Assembly (NCBI GenBank): GCA_963516475.1
Contig: CAUQBR010000008.1
Span: 14,080 to 78,079, forward strand
Direction of reading: 5' to 3'
Origin: JABCPE02 sp963516475
GTDB lineage: Bacteria > Bacteroidota > Bacteroidia > Flavobacteriales > Weeksellaceae
Length of the DNA: 64,000 nt
The notes beneath the pieces were generated by a model. The model had not been told where the DNA came from. It did not search any database and saw nothing but the letters and a program-made list of their open reading frames with translations. Position 1 is the stretch's first letter. Every line of letters begins with the position of its first letter. Below are positions 9,193 to 17,279 of the stretch, one piece after another. The position numbers and the translations under genes are program-made.

Positions 9193-9735
9193 TTATTCAT
9201 CGGTTTTTCCTTTTATTTCTCGGTAAGAATACTTGCAGTTTTTGAAGATTTCTGACCATTTTTTAACAAACGCTATGGAAAGTTTCTTTTCCTTCACTGA
9301 TACAAAGACTATACAGACCGTATCATAGCCCATAAAAACATAATATAATTCTGATTCTACCTTATGTGGAAGCTTTTCTGCCCGTATATTTTCTATTTTG
9401 AAAATCGCTGTTTTTCTGTCTTTGCTTATCTCCAAAACTTTCATTTTGGCATTAGGTGCATTATTCTCAAAAGTATCTTTATAAGTATCTATGACATCTG
9501 CCACATCGTTTTCTGCAGCATAGTACAGATAGAGTATTCTTCCCTTTATAGTCCAGTTGTTTTCGCTCTCTTTATCAGGAATATATGCCACTAATCGGCT
9601 GGTTAATCCTTTTTTATCATAGAGCTGTTTCCATTTTTGTTCTTTTGGCCAAGGAACTTCCAATGTTTCCTCTATTTCCTGCCCAAAAAACATTCCTGAG
9701 AATAATATCAAACATAAAAAAATTAACTTTTTCAT
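9193..9735 (-). CDS. Small secreted protein, paralog 1 of 3 (unknown function)
   Basis: 180 residues with signal peptide MKKLIFLCLILFSGMFFGQ. Mature part: a basic-aromatic start (VPWPKEQKWKQLYD), then NNWTIKGR, and a C-terminal KKLSIAFVKKWSEIFKNCK. The same three landmarks recur in the two upstream neighbours, so this is a tandem family. Likely periplasmic or outer-membrane-associated. I do not recognise the family and assign no function. It lies 29 bases after paralog 2 and is followed by a terminator. Confidence 0.75.
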   Translation of the reverse strand: MKKLIFLCLILFSGMFFGQEIEETLEVPWPKEQKWKQLYDKKGLTSRLVAYIPDKESENNWTIKGRILYLYYAAENDVADVIDTYKDTFENNAPNAKMKVLEISKDRKTAIFKIENIRAEKLPHKVESELYYVFMGYDTVCIVFVSVKEKKLSIAFVKKWSEIFKNCKYSYREIKGKTDE

Positions 9736-9764
9736 TTTATTAAAATTTAGATTTATACTATAAA

Positions 9765-10301
9765 CTATTGTGTTTTATCTGAATACTCATAAAAAAACTC
9801 TCCACTTTTAAAAACTTTGCTCCATTTTTTTATAAATTCTTTGGAAAGTGTTTTTTCTTTTACTGCAATCATAACTTGATAAAGAGTATTTTCTTTTTGT
9901 ATAATATATAATAATACAGAATCAGATTCAGCTTCCAAAGATGGAGAAGGATTTTCTATTTTAGAAATAAACCAAAAGTTCTTCTCTTCATTACTTTTTT
10001 CTAAAAGTGTAAATTTTGCAGAAGGAATTTGTTTAGAAAAATTATTTTCATAATGTTTTATAATAAAATCTACATTAGAAAGAGGAGTATTTCTAAAAAT
10101 CATTGAGCTACAACGAATAGTCCAATTATTTTCGTTTTCATTTTTAGGAATAAGTATAATGAAATCAGTTTTATCACTTTCATAATTATGAACCACTTTC
10201 CATTCATATTCCTTCGGCCAGTCTATTTTTAAGACCTCCTTTTTCTGTCCGAAAAATATCCCTGAGAATAATACCAAACATAAAAAAACTAATTTTTTCA
10301 T
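9765..10301 (-). CDS. Small secreted protein, paralog 2 of 3 (unknown function)
   Basis: 178 residues. The signal peptide is nearly identical to that of paralog 1 (MKKLVFLCLVLFSGIFFGQ). Shared landmarks: KIDWPKEYEWK, NENNWTIR, and EKTLSKEFIKKWSKVFKSG near the C-terminus. Its codon use is more AT-rich than paralog 1. The intact frame makes it a useful reference for reading the broken third copy just upstream. No function can be assigned. Confidence 0.75.
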   Translation of the reverse strand: MKKLVFLCLVLFSGIFFGQKKEVLKIDWPKEYEWKVVHNYESDKTDFIILIPKNENENNWTIRCSSMIFRNTPLSNVDFIIKHYENNFSKQIPSAKFTLLEKSNEEKNFWFISKIENPSPSLEAESDSVLLYIIQKENTLYQVMIAVKEKTLSKEFIKKWSKVFKSGEFFYEYSDKTQ

Positions 10302-10313
10302 TTTATTAAAATT

Positions 10314-10833
10314 TTATTCATTTATCAATTTACTTTCTTTGAAAATTTTACTCCACTTTTTTACAAACTTTTGGGAAAGTGTTTTTTCTTTTATCATAAC
10401 AAAAACATTATGAATATCATCTTCTCCTTGTATCACATATACTAATTGAGCTTCAAGGTTTGATTTTTTAGAAACAGATGGTGCTTCTATCTTGAAAAGC
10501 GCCCAAATATTTTCTACTCCATCATTTTTTCTAAAATTGTAAGTTTCGCTGAAGGTTCCTCCTTCAAAAAAATTTCTTCATAAGATTTTATAATAATATC
10601 TATATTAGGAGCTTTCGTCTTTTTATAAGAAACCAAACTTCCTAATATAGTCCAGTTATCCATAGTTTCGTTTTCGGGAACAAACACCACAAAGCGAGTC
10701 TTTTCATCTTCTATATCTAAAGCTTTTTTAATTTTATATTCCTCTGACCAGTTTATTTTTAAGACCTCTTTTTTCTCCTGTCCGAAAAACATCTGGAAAC
10801 ACAGCAAAACAAACACAAATCCCGCTTTTTCAT
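10314..10833 (-). pseudogene. Third secreted paralog, broken by two frameshifts
   Basis: Read across two one-base gaps, this encodes a full paralog of its two downstream neighbours. An ATG at 10833 begins MKK; adding one A to the A5 run restores a signal peptide (MKKAGFVFVLLCFQMFFGQ) that joins the frame containing KINWSEEYKIK and DNWTILG. That frame stops early after LEKMME. Adding one A to the A6 run at 10530-10525 restores VENIWALFKIEAPS and EKTLSQKFVKKWSKIFKES, ending at 10314. The lesions are either gene decay or homopolymer sequencing errors; two in one gene favour decay. Confidence 0.75.
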
Positions 10834-10890
10834 CTTTTAAAAAAATAAATCTACCTTATTCTTGCATAGATAATGAATAATCGCAAAAAA

Positions 10891-10924
10891 ACAAAAATCT
10901 GAGAACATGAAAATTCTCAGATTT
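10891..10924 (-). terminator. Terminator of purH
   Basis: An 11-bp perfect stem, AAATCTGAGAA (10895-10905) with TTCTCAGATTT (10914-10924). On the minus strand it is followed by TTTTTGTTTTTTT. Confidence 0.85.
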
Positions 10925-10938
10925 ATAAAATATGTTTT

Positions 10939-12453
10939 TTAGTGTAAAAAATGTCTCATTCCAGTGAGCAGCATTGGGATGCCGTGTTGATTGGCTGCCT
11001 CTATGCTTTCTTCATCCTTGATGCTTCCGCCTGGCTGTATAATGGCTTTTATGTCTTTTTCAGCACAGAAATCCACCACATCACGGAACGGGAAAAAGGC
11101 ATCCGAAGCCAGAACCAGCTCTCCGCTGAATTTCTCTTTGGCTCTTTCCACCGCTTGCTGTGTTGCCCAGATTCTATTCACCTGTCCGCCACCGATTCCC
11201 AGTGCCTGCGTTCCGTTAGAAACTACTATCGCATTGGATTTCACATATTTCACTACTCGTTGTGCAAAGAGCAGGGCTTTTCTCTGTTCCTCTGTTGGCT
11301 GTTTTTCGGTTACAGCTTTTATTTCCTCCGAGAACTGATTGTCACAGTCCTGCACCAGCAGTCCGCCATCTATTTTCACCCAAGTTTGTTTGTCCGAAAC
11401 AGGGTTTTTGATTTTAATAATTCTAAGATTTTTCTTATGTCTAAGGATTTCCAGCGCTTTTTCCTCAAAATCTACCGCCATCACGATTTCAAGGAAAGTT
11501 TTCCCAAGTTCCTCCGCTGTGGCAGCATCCACCTTGTAGTTCATCGCCACAATGCCTCCGAAGATAGAAATAGGGTCACACTCAAAGGTTTTAGTGTAAG
11601 TTTCCACCGCTGTATTTCCGATGGCTACACCGCATGGCGTAGAGTGTTTTACGGCGCAGCACGCCATTTCGTTTTTGAATTCATTTACTACTTTCCAGCA
11701 CAAATCCATATCGCGAAGATTATTGAACGAAAGTTCCTTTCCTCCAAGCTGTTCGAAATCTTTCATCGCTCCGTTTTCCACTGTCGAAACATAATACGCT
11801 GCGGACTGGTGCGGATTTTCGCCATATCGTAAATCCGAAACTTTCTTATAAGAAGCGTTCAGATACTGCGGATATTCCTCCTCCAAAAGCATTTTGGAAA
11901 TAGCCGCATCATAGGCAGAAGTAAGGTTAAACACCTTTCCTGCAAGGGTTTTACGAGTTTCCAAAGTCGTATCGCCCGAAGTTTCTATTTCAGATTTTAC
12001 TTTCTCATAATCTTCCACATTGGTAATAACTGTCACAGATTTAAAATTCTTTGCTGCTGAACGAAGCATAGACGGCCCTCCTATATCGATAAACTCCACC
12101 TTTTCATCCAAAGGAATATTCTTCCCTGCATTTTCAAAAAATGGGTAAAGATTCACCACCACCATGTCTATCAGCTCTATTCCGTGTTCGGCTACTGTAT
12201 CCATGTGCTCTTTATTATCACGCACAGCGAGAAGTCCTCCATGCACTTTTGGGTGAAGGGTTTTTACCCTGCCGTCCAGCATTTCTGGGAAATTCGTAAC
12301 TTCATCTATCTGAATAGGACTAAGCCCAGCATCTTTCAGATGTTTGAAAGTCCCGCCTGTGGAGATAAGTTGGTAATTGTTTTTTTCTAAGAACTGAGCG
12401 AATTCTGTAAGTCCGCTCTTGTCCGAAACGCTGATTAAGACTCTTTTTTTCAT
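10939..12453 (-). CDS. purH: Bifunctional AICAR formyltransferase / IMP cyclohydrolase
   Basis: Carries out the last two steps of de novo IMP synthesis in the cytoplasm. 504 residues. The N-terminal MGS-like cyclohydrolase domain begins VLISVSDKSGL and holds STGGTFKHL and FPEMLDGRVKTLHPK. The C-terminal transformylase domain holds RYGENPHQ, the catalytic Lys-His in CAVKHSTPCG, and ends GGSIKDEES...GMRHFLH. It is a single gene with its own terminator. A partial promoter (TAATTTTG, 12479-12472) lies about 20 bases upstream of the start. Confidence 0.97.
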   Translation of the reverse strand: MKKRVLISVSDKSGLTEFAQFLEKNNYQLISTGGTFKHLKDAGLSPIQIDEVTNFPEMLDGRVKTLHPKVHGGLLAVRDNKEHMDTVAEHGIELIDMVVVNLYPFFENAGKNIPLDEKVEFIDIGGPSMLRSAAKNFKSVTVITNVEDYEKVKSEIETSGDTTLETRKTLAGKVFNLTSAYDAAISKMLLEEEYPQYLNASYKKVSDLRYGENPHQSAAYYVSTVENGAMKDFEQLGGKELSFNNLRDMDLCWKVVNEFKNEMACCAVKHSTPCGVAIGNTAVETYTKTFECDPISIFGGIVAMNYKVDAATAEELGKTFLEIVMAVDFEEKALEILRHKKNLRIIKIKNPVSDKQTWVKIDGGLLVQDCDNQFSEEIKAVTEKQPTEEQRKALLFAQRVVKYVKSNAIVVSNGTQALGIGGGQVNRIWATQQAVERAKEKFSGELVLASDAFFPFRDVVDFCAEKDIKAIIQPGGSIKDEESIEAANQHGIPMLLTGMRHFLH

Positions 12454-12550
12454 AGTTAAATTTAAGTTTCACAAAATTAAAAATAATAATTGGTTAATGT
12501 GAGTTTTAGAATTAAATATTCATATTTTTACAAATAAAATTTTAATTAAA

Positions 12551-12904
12551 ATGCTTATCAACCTAAAAAGAGTTTATGAAATCCCTGATGAAACCGATGG
12601 TTTCCGTGTGCTGTCTGACCGCCTTTGGCCTCGCGGTATCAAAAAAGAAGAGTTGGAGTTTGATTTTTGGGCAAAAGAAATCGCTCCTTCCACACTTCTA
12701 CGAAAAACCTATCACCAGACGCAGGATTTTGATACTTTTAGCCACGATTACCGAAACGAGCTGGAACAAAACACCGCCGTAGATACCTTTTTAGAGCTTA
12801 TTCATGACAAAAAAGCCCTTACCCTCCTTACCGCTGCCAAGGAAATAGAGAAATGCCACTTGCCAATTCTCAAAGATTTTCTGCTTTCCAAATTACCCAA
12901 TTAA
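12551..12904 (+). CDS. DUF488 family protein (YeaO-like)
   Basis: 117 residues. It shows the family's N-terminal signature RVYEIPDETDGFRVLSDRLW followed by PRGIKKEE, and a C-terminal TLLTAAKEIEKCHLPIL. Members are small cytosolic proteins of unknown function, common in bacteria. Its single cysteine (in EKCH) sits where many members keep one. Monocistronic, with a terminator directly after. Confidence 0.85.
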   Translation: MLINLKRVYEIPDETDGFRVLSDRLWPRGIKKEELEFDFWAKEIAPSTLLRKTYHQTQDFDTFSHDYRNELEQNTAVDTFLELIHDKKALTLLTAAKEIEKCHLPILKDFLLSKLPN

Positions 12905-12913
12905 ACTTTATAA

Positions 12914-12950
12914 AAATTCCCTTCTCTATTTCAGAAAAGGGATATTTTTT
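12914..12950 (+). terminator. Terminator of the DUF488 gene
   Basis: Stem TCCCTTCT...AGAAAAGGGA with a few mismatches, then a T6 run. Confidence 0.7.
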
Positions 12951-12954
12951 AGCT

Positions 12955-13098
12955 TTATAAACTTTTTATTTGCGCAACTAATCTTTCTGCATGGGTTTTG
13001 ACTTTCCTGTTGTAGTTTTGTGGAAGAATAACCAGTCTTTCCCTTTGAATGGTGCTCTTTTCATATAGTAAAAAGAGAGCTATTAAATTTGTTTTAGC
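12955..13098 (-). pseudogene. Possible 3' remnant of an unknown gene
   Basis: An open minus-strand frame without an ATG overlaps the end of the membrane-protein gene beside it. It runs for about 48 codons and ends KTHAERLVAQIKSL. The C-terminal stretch, with LVILPQNYNRK before it, has a protein-like composition. I do not recognise it. It may be the tail of a gene lost when the island formed, or chance. Besides this frame and the DUF488 terminator, 12905-13102 holds nothing recognisable. Confidence 0.25.
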
Positions 13099-13102
13099 TT
13101 TT

Positions 13103-13801
13103 TTATTTAAAGAATAAATCTTCTTTTATCATCCATGTTTTAGTAAAATAGAAACTCATTAGATTAAAAATAAATACTAAAATAATAATTACTATTGCTG
13201 TATTTATAATCTGCTCGAATAATCTGCTGTACTTTTGTCTGATTTTCTCAAGTTTACTTATGAATTCCTCTCCACAATTATTGATAATGGCTATATTGAA
13301 CAAAAATATTGGAAACTGACTGATTAAAATCCAAATAGTAAAGGCTATGATGGTAACTATCAGGTTTCCATTATGCCCACATAGTACAACTAAAGATATA
13401 AAAGCGGGATCAGGAAAGGCGGATAAGGTAAAAAGAAGTCCCGTGACAAACATATCCATCTGTGACCAGCCTGATGAGGTTTTTATTTCTTTCTTTTTAT
13501 TATTTTCCGAAGTTAATCTCTTTATTAGCCAATAAGATAGACCTAAAATTAATAATATATTCAATACTACCCAGACATAATTAGGAAGGAGACCAAAAAA
13601 TTTGGAGAGGAAAGAGATATTATTCCCCAAAAAGACAGACATAAATGTTCCGCTAATAATGCTTCCAAATAAAACGGTAAGTGTGAAAGTTGTAATAGCT
13701 TTTTTATCAGCATTTGCTGACAAGGCTCCTATTATAATAGGAATCCCAAGTGGGTCAAATCCTGTAATTCCTAAAACAACAGCTGAAAATAATAACTTCA
13801 T
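13103..13801 (-). CDS. Polytopic membrane protein, GAP/LysE-like
   Basis: 232 residues with about six hydrophobic segments, a charged loop near 95-110 (LTSENNKKKEIK) and a second near 180-195. The N-terminal LGITGFDPLGIPIIIGALS and the central FPDPAFISL keep prolines at the positions seen in GAP/LysE-type exporters; the assignment is weak. First gene on the left edge of the accessory island, 109 bases after the DUF695-RraB gene on the same strand. Substrate unknown. Confidence 0.5.
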   Translation of the reverse strand: MKLLFSAVVLGITGFDPLGIPIIIGALSANADKKAITTFTLTVLFGSIISGTFMSVFLGNNISFLSKFFGLLPNYVWVVLNILLILGLSYWLIKRLTSENNKKKEIKTSSGWSQMDMFVTGLLFTLSAFPDPAFISLVVLCGHNGNLIVTIIAFTIWILISQFPIFLFNIAIINNCGEEFISKLEKIRQKYSRLFEQIINTAIVIIILVFIFNLMSFYFTKTWMIKEDLFFK

Positions 13802-13910
13802 ATGGAAACGATAAGGTGATAAAATTAATATTTTCCTTAATTTTCAAACTCCTTCAATTTGATAATAATATTGAAAGACAAGGCTCTTTTGGCTTTGATA
13901 TTTACTATTT

Positions 13911-14675
13911 TTATTTTACTATCATGCTTTCCCAGCCGTCATAGTAGGCGTCATAATTATCAGCCAGTTCTTTCAGCTCCCAGACTATCTCATCTATTTC
14001 ATGTGGACAATCTTGTCTTACAATATGCAGCTGAAAATGGTAAGAATCCCCCTCTTCTATAAAATCCTCCGAAACCACTTTGTAGCCTTTTCTTATTACT
14101 TTTTCCACATATTCTGCTCGGCTCTGTTCATTATCAAAATAAATCCAATGGTCTATTTCTCGCGGGGCATCTAGGTTATCCCCATTTTCTTCCAACTGCA
14201 TCACTACTTTTCTATTTTGCATAGACTGGTAAGAGTATGGGTCTGGGAATAGGAATTCAAAATAATCCTTCCATTCTGGGTCTTCCTCGAAATAGCTCTT
14301 ATACTGATACCCCTCAAAAGCAGCCAACTCATCTACACAAGCCTCTGAAAGCCCCTCAGAAAGATTGGTATAATAGATAAGTTCTAGAATTCCACCTGAT
14401 TTCACAGCTCCTGCTGAGATGGCTCCCATCTGTTCCATTTTATCTGATATAGCATCCTCTATATCACACAAAATAGGATATTCCTCATTAGAAGACATAC
14501 CCTCTGGTGTTGGGTTTTTCATTTTAATGAGAAAGTTCAAGCGGTATTTATATCCCTCAACTGGAGCTATCTGTCTTAGGGCTAAATTCACTCTTACAGA
14601 GGCTGGTTTTCCCTCAACTCGGCAGAAAAAGAAATCCCAATTTTGTGGAACTTCATAGTTACTATTTATACTCAT
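13911..14675 (-). CDS. DUF695 - RraB-like two-domain protein
   Basis: 254 residues. The N-terminal half (about 8-130) matches DUF695 (NWDFFFCRVEGKPASVRVNL). The C-terminal half (about 145-250) has the marks of the RraB (regulator of RNase E inhibitor B) fold: PREIDHWIYF, an alternating strand/helix pair and the ending YDGWE. This pairing is common in Bacteroidetes, often in clusters of immunity-like genes. No RNase E control should be assumed. It sits in a string of small cytosolic proteins on the same strand. Confidence 0.75.
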   Translation of the reverse strand: MSINSNYEVPQNWDFFFCRVEGKPASVRVNLALRQIAPVEGYKYRLNFLIKMKNPTPEGMSSNEEYPILCDIEDAISDKMEQMGAISAGAVKSGGILELIYYTNLSEGLSEACVDELAAFEGYQYKSYFEEDPEWKDYFEFLFPDPYSYQSMQNRKVVMQLEENGDNLDAPREIDHWIYFDNEQSRAEYVEKVIRKGYKVVSEDFIEEGDSYHFQLHIVRQDCPHEIDEIVWELKELADNYDAYYDGWESMIVK

Positions 14676-14723
14676 GTTTTTATTTTTTTGCTAAAATTAC
14701 ATTTTTTTTGTATTTTATGCAAA

Positions 14724-15152
14724 TCAAATATAACTGACCCACATATCTGTCCTTCCTCCTTTCCTATCAAAAGCGGCTCCTACCTCTCCCCAGACAAACT
14801 CCCACTCTTCCCCTATGTGTGCCGTAAGCCATTTTTTATATAATTTTTCGGTTTGGAGCTCGTATTCCTCTGTCCAGTTTTCCCAGGGTGTATATCTTTC
14901 TTTCATAGAAAAAAATATCGTTTCGAGTTTTTCTCCTTCGAAACAAATAGAAACATCAAACTCTTTTCCCTCAAAAGGACATTTTTCAAAATAAATCCAA
15001 TAAAACCCCGTCCCCACATCCCAAATATCATTATTAGGAAACAGCTCTCTGAGCTCAGAAAAAGTAGTTTTAGAAGAAATCACTACACCGTTTATAAGGA
15101 AAAAATCTCCATTCTCAGTATCTAAAAATGATATGGATTTTGTGCTGTTCAT
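14724..15152 (-). CDS. Unknown small cytosolic protein, immunity-like
   Basis: 142 residues, no signal peptide, rich in Trp, Glu and aromatic residues. Visible pattern: WENWTEEYELQTEKLYKKWL, then EFVWGEVGAAFDRKGG with a hydrophobic final strand MWVSYI. This helix followed by WG...D.K.G is reminiscent of a widespread small family seen beside SUKH and toxin-immunity genes, but I cannot name it. Placed 48 bases before the DUF695-RraB gene and 40 after the SUKH-like gene. Confidence 0.6.
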   Translation of the reverse strand: MNSTKSISFLDTENGDFFLINGVVISSKTTFSELRELFPNNDIWDVGTGFYWIYFEKCPFEGKEFDVSICFEGEKLETIFFSMKERYTPWENWTEEYELQTEKLYKKWLTAHIGEEWEFVWGEVGAAFDRKGGRTDMWVSYI

Positions 15153-15192
15153 TTTTTATTAAAATTCTTTTTATGACTATTTTTCTCAAATC

Positions 15193-15837
15193 TTACATTT
15201 CCTCTCCTACATCTTTTAAAAAATCATCCATCGCCTCAAAGGAATTTTCCGATGAAGATGCATACACCAGCTGCTCACCTCCATCTAAAACCACTATGCT
15301 GTCAGTAGCCCCACCATAGAACTCCACTCCTTGCAACCAATGGCGTATAGCGAAAGGCTTTTTGGGAAAATGGGCTTTTATAGCAGCCAAATCTTCGGAA
15401 GTAATGAATTTAAATCCTTCATAAGTATAAGGCAAAGCAAATACCGCCTGTAAGTGAGCCATAGCCAACAAAAATTCAGATAATGTATCGCATTCCACCT
15501 GCCATTCTTTTTGGTTATAGCTAACATATACTTTGGGATTTTCTTCGCCTAAATCTCCCTTTGCAATTGCCCATAAACAACAATTTTGATTTTCTGCATA
15601 AAAAACAAAATAGTCTGGATGATTGAAAAGAGTAAGATTAGATTTAGGTGTTATCAAATTATCTTGCGTTTGGTTCAGAGCCTGATGCTTTCCCAAAGTC
15701 GTATAATAATCATATAACAGCTGTGGCATCTGCTCCACTACACTAAAAAACGGCTGCATTTCAGCTTCTGTAAAACCACAATCCTCCTCTATACCAAAGA
15801 GCGTTCGGATTTGGGTAAATGTATTTTCTTTATTCAT
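15193..15837 (-). CDS. SMI1/KNR4 (SUKH)-like protein
   Basis: 214 residues. The pattern MPQLLYDYYTTLGKH, then DYFVFYAENQNCCLWAI and EWQVECDTLSEFLLAM fits the SUKH superfamily, whose bacterial members are mostly immunity proteins against polymorphic toxins. The start is set at the ATG at 15837 (MNKENTF). A longer frame runs back into the upstream gene and lacks family features. It follows the YD-repeat gene by only 5 bases, so the two are likely translated together. No toxin gene is visible next to it. Confidence 0.6.
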   Translation of the reverse strand: MNKENTFTQIRTLFGIEEDCGFTEAEMQPFFSVVEQMPQLLYDYYTTLGKHQALNQTQDNLITPKSNLTLFNHPDYFVFYAENQNCCLWAIAKGDLGEENPKVYVSYNQKEWQVECDTLSEFLLAMAHLQAVFALPYTYEGFKFITSEDLAAIKAHFPKKPFAIRHWLQGVEFYGGATDSIVVLDGGEQLVYASSSENSFEAMDDFLKDVGEEM

Positions 15838-15842
15838 ATTAT

Positions 15843-16670
15843 TTATATAGGGTAATATTCTATTGTTCTTTCTACAATAAGGTTTGTGTAGCGTTTGGAG
15901 TATTCGATGCGTTTCTCTATCCAATTGCCGTGATTATCATAGCGATAGGTGTATTTGCGAGTATAGACTTCGCCTTCTTTGTTGCTAATTCGCTCGAAAA
16001 TTTCGTTGTTATGCTCATCGAAAGTGGTTTCAGTTATTGAATAAGGTTCGGGGTCGCCTATATCCTGATGGGCAACATAAATTACATTGCCTTTTTCATC
16101 AAAACGAGTTATGGTAAACATAAAAGGCTTGCCATTGGCTGAAAGATTGGTATTGACTTTTTCGGTATCGCTACGAAATTCAATAGAGTCGTGAAGAATC
16201 TTTTCTCCCGTAGTTATGTTTGTATGACAACGATCTATACATCTGCCTTGTGTATCATATTGGAGTTGTAAGAGATATTCGGCATCGGCTGTGCGGGAGT
16301 GCTGACTTATGTTATTACCGTGCGCATCGTATTCGAAAGTAACAGTTTTTTTCCATTTGCCATCTTCGTAGGTAATACATTCTACTTGCTGATGTAGGTC
16401 GTTATAGCGGTATTGTTTTTCCTCCCAGCAGTCGGTTAGCGCTTCATCTTCAGGGTCGTAGAGGTGAGAACTCAGGCGGTTGCCGTGGGAGTCGTAGGTA
16501 AAGAGGAAGTGGTATTCCTCGCCATAACAAGCCTCTACGAGCTTACCTTGCTCATTGAAAATGAGGGTTTCAGTATAGTCTTCTAAGAAGTATTCTTCGC
16601 CTTTTTGCCACTGACCATCTTCGGTGATGACAGCAGCATAACAACGCGATTCATCTCGTTTTATCTTCAT
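15843..16670 (-). CDS. YD/RHS-repeat protein without export signal
   Basis: 275 residues built of repeated beta-hairpin units: FTYDSHGNRLSSH, FEYDAHGNNISQH, LQYDTQGRCIDRC, TRFDEKGNVIYVA, TTFDEHNNEIFER and TYRYDNHGNWIEKR. These are YD repeats of the RHS type. There is no signal peptide, no RHS core and no C-terminal toxin domain, so this is not a complete polymorphic toxin. Base use differs from its neighbours: bases 16441-16500 have 34 G+C of 60. It may be a transferred piece of an RHS system or an immunity-associated repeat protein. Confidence 0.65.
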   Translation of the reverse strand: MKIKRDESRCYAAVITEDGQWQKGEEYFLEDYTETLIFNEQGKLVEACYGEEYHFLFTYDSHGNRLSSHLYDPEDEALTDCWEEKQYRYNDLHQQVECITYEDGKWKKTVTFEYDAHGNNISQHSRTADAEYLLQLQYDTQGRCIDRCHTNITTGEKILHDSIEFRSDTEKVNTNLSANGKPFMFTITRFDEKGNVIYVAHQDIGDPEPYSITETTFDEHNNEIFERISNKEGEVYTRKYTYRYDNHGNWIEKRIEYSKRYTNLIVERTIEYYPI

Positions 16671-16687
16671 AGTATTAAATTTGCTAA

Positions 16688-17149
16688 TTAGTTAATTGCC
16701 GAATTACTTTTCATCATCTTGTATTTCTTTCTTTCTCCTTCAACAGTTGCTACTACTTTAAATCCAAGTTTTGTATAAAGACCTTTAGCCGAGGGGTTGT
16801 CGTCAAATACATTTAGGCTAATAGAATGAACTCTTTTATTCTCAAAAAGCATTGCGATAAATAACTGCATTGCTGAGGTGCCTAATCCTTTTCCTGTAAG
16901 CGAAGGATTGATAAGAAATCTACCGATATGTACGTTGCTCCCTTCTACTCTTATTTGCTGAATCATTCCTATAAAACTACCCTCTGTCTCAATACGAAAA
17001 CAATGAGACAATGCATTGAGTGCTTCTATGGTAAGAGGATAGGGCAAAGCATCTCCTGCCCATTGTTGCAAGAAATCAGCACCTTTGCTATTTGTCCAGC
17101 GTATAATAGCCTCTCTATCTTCAGGCAATAACCCTTCAGTTATTTTCAT
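16688..17149 (-). CDS. GNAT family N-acetyltransferase
   Basis: 153 residues with a GNAT acetyl-CoA site: HIGRFLINPSLTGKGLGTSAM is motif A, where the family has R/Q-x-x-G-x-G/A. It is followed by ISLNVFDDNPSAKGLYTKLGF, the family's C-terminal strand-helix. The substrate cannot be told from sequence. It is the first gene of the island as transcribed and lies 17 bases before the YD-repeat gene. Confidence 0.85.
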   Translation of the reverse strand: MKITEGLLPEDREAIIRWTNSKGADFLQQWAGDALPYPLTIEALNALSHCFRIETEGSFIGMIQQIRVEGSNVHIGRFLINPSLTGKGLGTSAMQLFIAMLFENKRVHSISLNVFDDNPSAKGLYTKLGFKVVATVEGERKKYKMMKSNSAIN

Positions 17150-17220
17150 TCATTTACTAAATTAAAATCTGTTTCAAAAATATTAAATTTATTTTCAATC
17201 AAAATAAAGGCTTACGGAGA

Positions 17221-17252
17221 TTTGCATTTTTTCTAATAAAACGATACTTTTG
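17221..17252 (+). promoter_or_regulatory. Promoter of the M28 peptidase
   Basis: TTTG at 17221-17224, 20 bases, TACTTTTG at 17245-17252: a complete Bacteroidetes consensus. The ATG at 17280 follows 27 bases later. Confidence 0.65.
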
Positions 17253-17279
17253 GACAAAAATCAATTAAATTATAAACCT

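Noticed and set aside
10951..11832. 293-codon open frame opposite purH
   Set aside because: It lies wholly antisense to a clear PurH, has Cys/His/Phe-rich composition typical of a shadow frame, and shows no domain.
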